Source: Cunninghamia lanceolata (taxonomy: Eukaryota; Streptophyta; Pinopsida; Cupressales; Cupressaceae). From it: a DNA stretch of 64,000 nucleotides. Of the stretch, positions 45,830-56,463 are shown in pieces; position 1 is the stretch's first letter; each line of letters begins with the position of its first letter. Position numbers and translations under genes: made by a program. The notes under the pieces were generated by a model that saw only the letters and a program-made list of their open reading frames with translations, was not told the DNA's origin and ran no database searches. Where the stretch lies: the NCBI GenBank assembly GCA_027924645.1, contig BSBN01001198.1, positions 310,001-374,000 of the forward strand, given 5' to 3'.

Positions 45830-47271
45830 GGAGGCATTGTTTTTTGTGTTAGTAAATGCTTTTGACAGGAGCTATGAACCAAAATAAGGGGTTTCCAAAT
45901 GGCCCCATCCTTTTACACAACTTGGGAGAGCCAAACCAAGAAGGCTAAAGCCACAACAAGGAACAAATAGGAGGAACTGTTAAAAAACTATAAACCAGCA
46001 AAAGACCACTAATAGGTGCAACCAAGAAGGAGCCAGGCAAACCCAATGCTCAAGGCGGATTGAAGTTGAACATCTTCAAAGAAATCTAGAACCTACCAGC
46101 AACCATATCTTTAGCTTCAATCATGCCATGATGCACACTATCCTTTAGATTAGATTTTGGTTTTAAACATGAATCTAAGATGAGAGGGGGGCCCTAGGCC
46201 ACTTGGACACCCTCTTTTTTTCCTTGTTGGGGGACTTAGAATGTTGGCCCCTACAAGGGGTAGAAGTCCCCATGGGGCCATCTAGTGACAACCCTAATCT
46301 AAGCACCACCAAGCTTCCTTCCACAGGGTTAACAATTTTTGCATTTATCTTCTCTGGTAGAGAGACATCCACCTCCCCACCTTGGGGGGCCAAATTAGTC
46401 TTCAAAAGAGTACCCATGTCCTCCTTCTCAGGTTGAATATTTTCTCCTTTGATCAAACCACATGCATGAGAAGCATGGCCCACCATGAAGAAATGTTTGC
46501 AAAAAAACAAGGAGTCCTCATAATTGATATGTTGTGCCCAATTGCCAAGCTTTGAAGATAAAGTGATTAAGTGAGGGAAAACCTTATCCACAACCATGTT
46601 GATCTAGAACCTAGCAAACAACAACCATTTTCTATTTTTGGTCACATTATCAATAGCAATTAGTTGCCCAAAGGAGCTATCTATTCCAGCCCAAATCTCT
46701 TTGTTCCAATACTCAAGCAGTAAGGCAGGAAGCCTCACCCAAACTAGGACAGTCCTTATGGATTCTTGCATAGCATCAAAACTCATATGCCACCTCTTTA
46801 GGTAGAGGCCAGAATTTCCCAAAAATCATGGCCCCCTAAAAGTGTATGAGTACAAACTTCATGGAGGGAGAAAACAAGCAAGAAGAACCCCTTTGCTAGC
46901 ATCGAGATCTCCACATGGCCCTAAAGGATCCACTTTCTCTTGATCGAGTCTCTGAAAGAGTCCACATTGGGCCTAGATCCTACAAATTTTCCCACCAAAG
47001 CATTCTTTAGCTTGAACATAGCTTTGTCCACAAGGGTGCCCGGGATCTTAAGCACCCTATCATAGCCCTGAACCAACAAGACCAAGGGTATAGAAGCAAG
47101 ACAGGGGGAGACATGAACGACTATGCCTTTCAAGTTTCCATTGCTGCTTGATGTACCCACCAGAATCCCCACAAGTGATGAAACAATGGAAGAGAGTCTC
47201 CCCTCATCCAAACCCAACTGCACAACTTCAACAAGAGGACCAATCAACTCCTTGGCATTTAAACCCCTCAA
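45830..47271 (-). pseudogene. LINE-1b ORF1 remnant (DUF4283 and CCHC knuckle)
   Basis: On the minus strand, 47,271-46,921 contains NALVGKFVGSRPNVDSF, the front of the DUF4283 domain of plant LINE ORF1 proteins. 46,822-46,604 gives GLYLKRWHMSFDAMQES and VLVWVRLPALLLEYWNKEIW, its diagnostic core. 46,597-46,175 has NYEDSLFFCKHFFMVGHASH followed by AC, the zf-CCHC_4 knuckle with its second Cys changed to Phe. A low-complexity Pro/Ser/Lys tail follows. No endonuclease or RT is found downstream; the DNA from 46,175 to 45,830 looks like a LINE 3' end. ORF1 would bind RNA. The copy is dead. Confidence 0.75.
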
Positions 47272-48954
47272 ACACTTCCCAATTAAAATTCATTATTTTA
47301 GGCATTGTTTTTCAAATAAAAATTCATTATTTAAAAACAAAAGAACAAACCAATTAAAAAATAAGAATACAATTAGTTGTTCCACAATAAAAAATTTTAA
47401 AACTTAAACATTAAGAATTTGTAAAAGTGTTTTTATGAACTAAAACTAATATAAAAATAATAATACAAAAACATAAGTCCCCACCTTATAAACAAAGACT
47501 AACAAGTGCCACGTAGTGGCAAGTACCTGCCTTGTAGTGTTGTAATAATAATATGTGTTTTGTAGTTGAAATTTGTTTCTTAGATCAAATATTTGTTTAA
47601 TAGTGCTAAGGAAATGATTTATTAGTAAATAGTCTTGATTAATTGATTCATTGATTTTGAGTTTGATTTAATATTTGTTTGGTTAGCATACACTACAATG
47701 GAGTGTTCATAGTGAGTGGCTATGGAGGAGGGATAGTAAGGGAGGGGTTGCTCTCATGGATATAGGATTGTTGTTCTTTGAAACATTTATAGAGATAGAA
47801 GAGAGTTTCATGACACATGTATGGTGGTCTTGTGGTCATATGAACAAATAAATTGATTATAAAGTTACCGAGGGGTTGGTAGTCATGATGAATAATGATT
47901 ACCATATCATTATCATATACAAAATTCACACATTGGTGGATATTTGAAAGGATTTGTTGGATTTGTGTGAGCTAAGGATATCCTAGATAAACTCTAAAGT
48001 GGTTAGAGTTGGGAGTAATATGACAAAGTGAGTAGTTCCTACAACCTAATTTGAATGGGGAGAAAAATGCAACCTATTTTGTAAATAAAAGTGACATTAA
48101 AATATTTAAGTGCAACACATAAAGTAACATAATAATTCTATTAGAGATGGTGGTTGTAGATTAATTCTTCAATAATAAGAAGTTCAATTATAAGACTTAC
48201 CTATCAAAAAAAATTATAAGACTTTAGTTTGAGATGTTGAATCTCATCATTAAGAAGTTGATAATACATTTTTTGAGCAGGGACTAAAAATGTTTAAAAA
48301 GGCATTGACCCACTCAACCTACCCTTGCTTGCATTGAACAAGGTTAGAAAATATGAATTTTAATATAATATTACCAATTCTTGAGTTTGTTTTTCATTTA
48401 TTATAGCATTTTACTACTTTCTATAATTCATAATTATAACATCTATTGCAAAACATGAAACATTACAATTGAGTGTATGTTCAAGTTGTAGCATGTATAG
48501 ACTAACATATATAAATGTTAATTTAATTGAATATAAAGTTAAATAATATGACTAATTATTTAGAATAAATAGTAAAAAATTTAAATTTAAATTCTATTCC
48601 ATAGTGGAAATTAAAATAATTTTTTTTATAGAGTGATAAATGAGCAAGTGATTAAAATAAGAATAAATAATTTAATAATAATACTAAAGGAAATTTTAAA
48701 TTAAAATATATAGTAAAGTTATATTAAAATAAACTAATTATATAGTTTAAGCATAAGCAAATTATATTTTTTAATAAATAGATAATTACATAATAATTCA
48801 ATAGTCATAATGGTAAAATAATAATATTATTGTTTTAGTTGTAATTTTTTTCTTAGATTAAATTTTTGTTGTATAGACAAATTGCATTCCAATAATGTTA
48901 AACAAATATTTTTTTTTAAAGTCTATATAAATATCATAACAAAATTGTGAGAGC
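47272..48954. other. AT-rich anonymous DNA
   Basis: This stretch is very AT-rich, especially from 48,350 to 48,950, with no recognisable gene. Composition changes sharply near 48,955, where LINE-1c begins. Confidence 0.5.
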
Positions 48955-50204
48955 TCTAAGCTTAAGAAAGTGAATGGTTGTTTGCCGCGAAGTCTTGATC
49001 GTCCAGTGCTAGTTATCTCTCCTGAATCGGTACAAGAGGACATATCTTACTGGAGCTAACATGTTCTGATTTGTAAGTTCCTGGGTATTCGTATCCCTCT
49101 TCGGCCTTGGAGGCTTGGATTCGCTGATCCTGGCAGGTTGAGGGTGATTTTGATAGTCTGGTGGTGGCGAATGGTTATTTCATGGTTGATTTTTCTTGTA
49201 TTTCGGATCGAAATCGCATTTTTGAGGGAGGGTCGTATTTTTACAAACATGTTGGTTTTTTCATGAAGCCTTGGCATGGAGGTTTTAACGCGGTAGAGGA
49301 TATGCCTTCACGGGTTCCTGTGTGGGTTCGTTTGCCCTGGCTACCGCTGGAGTTTTGGAAGGAGGATATTCTGCTCCAGATTGCAGCTTTGCTGGGGAAG
49401 CCGGATGCCATCGCTCAGAATACTCTGGATAAAAAGGTGTTTTCCTTTGCTCGTATTTGTGTTGAAATTGACCTAAACAATCCATTGCCAGATTCTTTGG
49501 AAATTTGTCTCGGCTTTGCTTCGTGGATTCAATGGTTAGATTATGAATCCCTCCCTTTTCGATGTCACTTCTGTCATGAGTATGGACACCTTCAGCGCCA
49601 ATGCCCTCGGGCACCCAAAGCTACAGGGGTTCCTTCTCCTCCTTCATCAAAACCTTCGGTGGAGAAGGGGGATAAAGGCAAGTCGCCTGTGGCTGAGGGT
49701 GGGACCGATAAGGATGGCTTCATTCTTGTTAAGCTGAGGGCTAAAGGAAGGGGATAGAAGCGGGCCTACAAAGATAGACAAAGTGATCAGGTATCCAATC
49801 GTTTTGAGGTCTTGGATAATCAGGCCTTAGAGGAGGGGATTCCTGTTGAGTTTCCTTCTGGGGCCACTGGTATGGATACAGGGCTAGAGCAGGCGATTGT
49901 TGTTAAGGATTTTTCTCCGGCTTTGGAATAGGAGAATTCTGGGCTTCCTGGTGCCTCTGCAGATCTGCAGGATGACATTGTACTAGCTGATTTAGCTAAG
50001 GAGGTGTTGCCTGCTAGTAAGGGGCAGGGATCATCTCATGTTCTGGGGGTATTGCAACACCCTCTTAAGAGGGGTCATCTTGAGAATTCCTCTAAAGCTA
50101 GCCGTAAAAATGATGTGGACAAGATTAAATCCACTGGGGATTTGTTGGTGGAATCTGGGTCAATTAAAACCATTGATGCCATTTTCTCTCCACCTTCCAC
50201 ATGA
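48955..50204 (+). pseudogene. LINE-1c ORF1 (DUF4283 and CCHC knuckle)
   Basis: The trace begins near 49,000 (SPESVQEDISYWS, then CKFLGIRIPLR). One frameshift near 49,107 and a TGA near 49,122 follow. From there one frame continues: WQVEGDFDSLVVANGYF, PSRVPVWVRLPWLPLEFW, then a zinc knuckle CHFCHEYGHLQRQC (about 49,564-49,605), a Lys/Pro/Ser-rich tail, a TAG at 49755-49757 and a TAG at 49929-49931. The frame ends at TGA 50202-50204, which overlaps the ORF2 start codon as ATGA. ORF1 is the RNA-binding Gag-like protein of L1-clade plant LINEs. Confidence 0.8.
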
Positions 50205-53200
50205 TTATTCTTTCATGGAATGCAAGGGGTTTGAATAGCACACCCCGTCAAAAGGCTATTCAGGATTTGATTGTGGTTCATTCTCCAGATATCTTTTGCA
50301 TTCAGGAGACTAAGCTTCAGGTGGACTCCATGCTTCACTATGATCCTCGTATTTGGGCTTTTGGTCAATGTCAGTGTATTGGTTCTAAGGGAAACTCTGG
50401 AGGTCTAGCTTTTTTCTGGGATCCATGTAAGGTTGTTCCTCGCTGGTGGATTTCTAGCCATTGCTCTATTTCTGTGGTAGCTTCGGTTTTGAAGTCTGGT
50501 GAGACTATTCTGGTCAGTAATGTTTATACTCTGATTGACATCCATGGTAAAATCCAGCTTTGGGGCCACATCAGGTTTGTTAGGTCTTGTGCACCTTTTC
50601 TTCCTTGGATCTTAGCTGGTGATTTCAATTATGTGTTGTGTTTGGAGGAGAAAAGAGGGGGGCTACCTAGGCTTGGTCCTGCTTCAAATCGTTTTCAGGA
50701 AAATGTGGATTCTCTTGCTCTTGTTGATGTTAAACCCTCTAATGGTATTTTCACTTGGAATAATAGACGGAGTGGTCCAGAAGCGATATCTGAGCGGCTG
50801 GATAGATTTCTTGTTTCTAGTTTTTGGATGGGCAGTTGCATGGTCACTTGCTCTGAGATTCTTGATTGGTGTGGCTCTGATCATTGGCCAATTAAGTTTT
50901 CTACTTCTTCTTTTCCTTCTCCAAAGAATCCTCCTTCCAAATTTTAGCTTATGTGGCTTCGTGATGCATCCTTGTATGACCTGGTTGCCCAATGGTGGCG
51001 GGACGAGGCCCCTGCGTATGGTATAGCTATGTATTGTCTTGTTAAGAAGCTGCAATTTATCAAGTATCATCTTAAGCGATGGAATAGGTCGTGTTTTGGC
51101 AATCTTCGGCCCAAGAAAAGGGAGGCGAAGGATCATCTTACTATTATTACTCATCAAATTCAAGATTTGGGATTTTCAGAGGATCTGGGACATGCTGAGT
51201 CCCAGGCTCTGAAATTGGTGGAGGAGTGGGAGCTTCGTGAGGAGATTTTCTGGAAACAAAAGGCAAGGATTGATTGGCTTCAAGAGGGTGATAGGAATAC
51301 TACTTTCTTCCATCATTCTATGCAAGCTCGTCAGAATAAGTGTTATATTTCTTCTCTTGTTAACTCTAAGGGTCTTTCAATTTCCTCGCAATAGGCATTA
51401 TCTAGAGAGGCTCGTCAATTTTATTCTGCCCTATTTACTGAAGACTCACCTCCTGCTGAGGCTGATGAGAATATGATCCTTGCTTGCGTTCCTTCTTTGA
51501 TCTCTAATGATTTGAATGCTTCTCTTACTCATCCAATTTCCTTGTCTGAAGTGGAGGAGGTTGTGTTTGGGATGAATAAGGGGAAAGCTCCTGGCCCTGA
51601 TGGTTTTCCAGTTGAATTTTTCTAGGAGTTTTGGGATATTGTGAAACTGGATTTGTTGGAGGTTGTTCGGGAGTCTCTCCATAGTAAGCAGATGCTATGG
51701 GCCCTGAATGCTACTTTGCTAGTTCTCATTCCTAAAAAGGAAGGTGCTAATAGGCTTGAATTCTTTAGACCTATTGCGCTCTGTAATGTGGTGTACAAGA
51801 TTATTATGAAATTGATTGCTGAGAGGCTTAAATAGTGCCTGCCCGTTGTCATTTCTGAGGAGCAAGGAGGCTTTGTGGCAGGCTGACAAATTCTGGATGG
51901 GGTGGTTGTAGCCTCTGAGGTCATTCATTCCATTGCAACTTCTTCGGAACGGTCTATGTTCATCAAGTTGGATATGGCCAAAGCTTATGACAGAGTTAAA
52001 TGGAGTTTTCTTCAGAAGATTATGTTGGCCTTTGGTTTTTCTTCAGATTGGGTGAGTTGGACTTTGAGTTGTGTGACTTCCTCCTCTTTTTCAGTTATTG
52101 TGAATGGTGAACCTTCAGAGCCTTTTGGTGCTACTAGGGGCCTTCGTCAGGGGGACCCGCTCTCTCCTTATTTGTTTATCATTATGGCGGAGGGGCTGAG
52201 TCAATTTCTTAAATGTAAGGTCTCCCAAGGCTTGATTCATGGCTGGCAGTGGGGCTTGGGTCTGCCAACGATTTCCCATCTCTAGTTTGTGGATGATACT
52301 TCTCTTATGGGGTTGGCTCATATTCGAGAAGCTAAATCATTTAGGCAAGCTTTGGATATCTACCTTGCTGCTTCGGGTTAGAAAGTCAATGAGCAAAAGT
52401 CTTCTATTTTCTTTTTTAATACGCCTCAGGCTATCCAATGGCAGATTGCAGCTATTTTGCGGTTTCAAATTGGGTCTCTTCCCTTTGTCTATTTGGGTAT
52501 TCCTCTGGCTGTTGGATGTCAGCCTAGGTCCTCCTGGCAGATGTTGCTTGACAAGCTGAGGCGGAAGGTAACTCATTAGACTTATCGGTGGTTATCTACA
52601 GCTGCTAGAGTGACTCTTCTTAGGTCAGTTATCTAGGCCCTTCCTATCTACAGATGCTTTGTTCAAGTCGCCCCTATGTATTTCCTTAGGGCTTTTGATG
52701 CCCTCTCTCGTCAATTCCTTTGGAGTGGTAACTTACTATCTACTAAGTGGAGCCTTGTTAAGTGGGATTCTGTGTGTAGACCAAAGCAGGAGGGTAGTCT
52801 TGGTTTACGCTTTGCTATTTTGAACGGGCAAGTTCTTGCTGCTAAGCTTTACTGGTGTTGTTGTACCAATCAGCATCAGTTATGGGCACGTATTCTCACC
52901 CATAAGTATCTTAGGGGTGTTGCTTCTTGTGAAGTCCCTCGCTATTCTCTGGAGGGGAGTGGTTCTATGATTTGGCATACTTTGAAAGCTGGGGCTCAGT
53001 TGATTAAGCGTGCACTTTTTTGGATTTGTCATTCGGGGTCACAGACTCTTTTTTTGTTAGATTCTTGGGATGGCCACCCACCTATTCTTTCTTCTCTTCC
53101 TCACCTCCAGTCACTTTCTGAGGTTTTTACTACGGCTGGCTAGGATACCGTTGAGCATTATAAATTTGTACAACATTGTGGTTTGGCTGTAAGCTTTCGT

Positions 53201-54493
53201 TGGAAGCTTCCCTCTGAGTGGCCTCCTGGGGGGTCTAACGAGGATAAGTGTGAGCTTGTTCAGCTTTTGGCTTCCCATGCTTGTAATTCTTTGAAGGGAC
53301 CCGATGTCTTGGCTTGGGATGGTCCTGATTTATCTAGGAAGTACTCTGTGTCTGCTAGTTATAAGCAGCTTGGTAGGCAGTTGTTTAGGGCTATTGAGGT
53401 CCCTTGGTGGAAGCATATCTGGCACAAGTTGTCATGGCCCAAATGCAATTTTTTCTTGTGGCTAGTTGCTCAAAACCAGTGCCTTACTTGGGATAATTTG
53501 TGTAAGCGTGGTTTCCAAGGCCCTTCTATGTGTGTTTTGTGTCATAACTATGAGGAGAGTGTCTCTCATCTCTTCTTCCAATGTTCTTATGCTAGGGAGA
53601 TTTGGCATTTTTGGTGGAGGGTGTGGAATATGCCCTGTTGGCATGTCTCCTCCCTCGCTGAGTTTATGGATCGGTGGGGCAAGGCCCCTATTTCTACTTC
53701 CTTTCTTCAGGTTGCTTGGGCTATTGGCCCTTCCTTTATTATGTGGAACCTTTGGTTGGAGCGGAATCGTCAGATTTTTTAGGAGGTGATGTTGGTGGCC
53801 CCTCGCTTGTGGCAGAAAATTCTGCATTCTTTGGGAGAAACTGTTGCGGCTAAGTGTGATCTTACGGCATCAGTGGACCCTTGTGATGTTGGTTATTGTC
53901 ACTGTCTTCATCTTCCACCTCCGCAATGTCATCTCATGCGCAACAGATGTAGACATCCTACCCCGAAGGTGAATAGGGAGGGGAGATGGTCTCCTCCACC
54001 TCAGGGTACACTAAAAATCAACACGGATGGCTCTTCTCGCGGAAACCCTGGTCATGCTGGAATTGGTGGTGTTGGTCAGGATAGCTCTGGAGAAGTTCAG
54101 TTTATCTTCTCTATTTATAAGGGTCTTCATACTAATAATCTTATGGAGGCTCAGGCTATTTTAATGGCTGTGGAGCGTGGAAGTCAATTGGGGTGGCGAA
54201 GGATCATATGTGAGTCTGATTCCTAGGTTGTGGTGAACTTGTTGAATAGGAGGCATTTAGATGATGTCAGTTGGCATTTGGCTTTGATTGTTGGCCAGAT
54301 TCTTAACCTCTGTGCTTTGTTGGAGTATGTTACTTTTACTCATATTCCTAGAGAATGGAATAGTGTTGTTGATTGTTTGGCTAAATGGGCTTCTGAACAT
54401 ATTCATGATTGGAATTTGATGGACCGCAGTTGTTTACCCCTGGATCTATCTCAACATTTGGCTCACTTAGTGGAGCTTGATAGGGCTTTGTAA
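50201..54493 (+). pseudogene. LINE-1c ORF2: endonuclease, RT, zf-RVT, RNase H
   Basis: One frame runs from the ATG at 50201 to TAA at 54491-54493 (1,430 codons) with no frameshift but 12 in-frame stops. They are TAG at 50945, 51392, 51623, 51833, 52283, 52379, 52577, 52634, 53141, 53780 and 54224, and TGA at 51884. All domains and key residues remain: endonuclease (WNARGLN; QETKL with Glu at 50306; GDFN with Asp at 50621; SDHW at 50876), RT (GKAPGPDGFP, KLDMAKAYDRVKW, GLRQGDPLSPYLF, catalytic FVDD at 52286-52297), zinc-binding CVLCHNYEESVSHLFFQC from 53531, and RNase H (NTDGSS with Asp at 54026; EAQA; CESDS). Several stops replace a conserved Gln. It is an L1-clade plant LINE inactivated only by nonsense changes. 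Confidence 0.92.
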
Positions 54494-54540
54494 TTTTCTT
54501 GCTTTGTACTTCTTCTCGTTTTAATAAATTTTTACCCCTC
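54494..54540 (+). other. LINE-1c 3' UTR with polyadenylation signal
   Basis: A short T-rich 3' UTR follows the ORF2 stop and includes AATAAA near 54,523. AT-rich flanking DNA begins at about 54,541. I could not fix the target duplication because the flank is too simple in sequence. Confidence 0.6.
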
Positions 54541-55010
54541 CTTTATGTTATAGTAATATAATATTCATATTAATGTGATTATTTAATTTTGATTCAATAT
54601 ATATATATAATTTATAAATTTGATATTTTAAATATTAATGAAATTGTATAATTAATTATATATTGATAATAAAAAATGTTTATAATAATAAATACAATAA
54701 ATAATATTATTTAATTATAATTATTACATTATTATAATATTATATTTTAATTATAATTATAATATAATATTATATTTATATTATTATTACAATATTAAAT
54801 ACAATAAAATTATATTTATATTATTACATTATAATAATATTATATATTATTATATTATATTATATTTATTTTTATGTTTATTATTATATTATTATAATAA
54901 TATAATATATCAAAAAATGTTATAATAAATATTAATAATATAATTAATATTATTATTAATATTATAACTATAAATAATAAAAATTTTGTTGGTTTGACAA
55001 AAAGTAAATT
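54541..55010. repeat. AT-rich simple-sequence block
   Basis: This is almost pure A/T, with irregular TAT/ATA/TAATA motifs, directly after the LINE 3' end. It could form many local hairpins but has no clean repeat unit. Confidence 0.8.
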
Positions 55011-55317
55011 TGAAGTTTACCTAATGAATTAAAAAATTAAACTAAAACCATTTATTTAATTTTGATTGTTTTTGATATAGATAAGCTGCTAGCATAGGAG
55101 CAGAACCCGATAACAAAGCCAAACGGCAGCAGAGCAGGCCTAGGGCCATCAACAGCTGACTAACAGCCGACTAAAAGTTCAACCAAAAACTTAAACAAAA
55201 CATAAAACGAGTCTTAAACAAGTCTTTTAAAAACATAAAGAAGTAACCCCCTAGCTAAGAAGAGATTTCCAATCATCAGATATCATATTGATTAAATTTT
55301 CCTAATCCTCCAGCAGA

Positions 55318-56463
55318 GAATCCACGGTCTTCTTTCAGTCCACCTGTAGGACATAAAAGACTTTAGCAGCCTTGAGGGAAGTCTTCAGAACCATCTTAAC
55401 CAGATTCTTAACCTTGTTCTCCATCGCAGACAAGCAAGACTTCACTTCAGCAAGCTCAGCTTCCAGCTTCTTGTTGTCCATGTCCCTTCTTGCGCTCATC
55501 ACTTCCATCTCAGGCATTTCCTGCACCTCAGTTTCTTCCTCATTAGTGTCATAGAAAGAGTTATTCATAGAAGCAAAGTGGCTCGTGCCCTCCTGTTCTT
55601 TCATGGGGGTAGTTTTGGTTCCCTTCATTTCAGCATCTTGTCTAGTGTCCTCCCGATCAGACGCAGTGGAATAATCCACTAACTTTAAGCCCTAAGACGA
55701 ACCTTTGCCAATCGAGAAGATCTCCTCAAGGATGGCCTTCTGGCAGTGTCATCCTTACCTGAAGCAATTTCTTTAACAATCACCACCTCCACATTCCCCA
55801 GATTCCCCTGCTTTTTACTAGCTTCTTCGACACCTTTCCTATCGCCTCCCTCACTATATCTCCTTTTAACAGATTTGTTCTAAGTAGGACCCCCACCTTT
55901 ACATTTTTTGTTCACTTGTAAAGGGATCCTACTTTTCAGGTTACACAGGCCCTCAATAGCAACAACATGGGATTTATCCTAAGGGGTCACAAAGGTTTGA
56001 CCCAGGGATCGGCTACCAGAGAAGGATTTCGTGAAAGAGGTGGTCTTTCACATAGGTGGGCTAGACAAAGGACTCAAGGGACCGCTCATAGGCTGGTTAG
56101 AAGGGGAGGCAAGTTGGGAGGCCTTCGGAGTGGCAGGCTTTGCAAGTCTCACACTTAGGGGAATTTTGCCCTCGGACTCATCATTGGAACTCTCCTCAAC
56201 AGGATGGGTAGTTGGAGGTTTAGAAGGACTCAGAGCCAAGTGGTAATGATACAGCCAGAAAATTAGGCCTTGGTGTAAGGGCACCAAAATCACCTCAGGG
56301 TCTCCTTCACGGACTTTTTTGGTATGCATGACAAAGGCTTCAAGGCTGGAAAGTAGGAAGGAGGGGAAATTCACCAGAGCCTTATGGCGAAAATGATTTA
56401 AAAAGGCAAAATGATAGTGATAAAACACTTTGTATCTACCCTCAAGAGTAAAATACTTCATTA
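55318..56463 (-). pseudogene. Unrecognised decayed protein-coding region, coiled-coil C-terminus
   Basis: Minus strand. 56,461-56,048 is open: MKYFTLEGRYKVFYHYHFAF, then LNHFRHKALVNFPSFLLSSL, a Pro/Ser-rich linker (KPPTTHPVEES and beyond). After stops, the trace continues with a Lys-rich stretch and RRPSLRRSSRLAKVRL (about 55,730-55,700). An acidic stretch and a heptad-like helix follow: LEAELAEVKSCLSAMENKVK, then NLVKMVL (55,679-55,335). The layout (folded N-terminus, basic/Pro linker, acidic stretch, coiled coil) looks like one gene broken by a few stops. I do not recognise the family. It may be an ORF of an uncharacterised plant retroelement; no LTR or RT is next to it. Confidence 0.5.

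Noticed and set aside
50201..54493. Stop-codon reassignment (TAG read as Gln) to explain the amber-rich LINE frame
   Set aside because: The window is plant nuclear DNA, neighbouring elements end at and contain all three stops, and ordinary decay at CAG codons explains the pattern.
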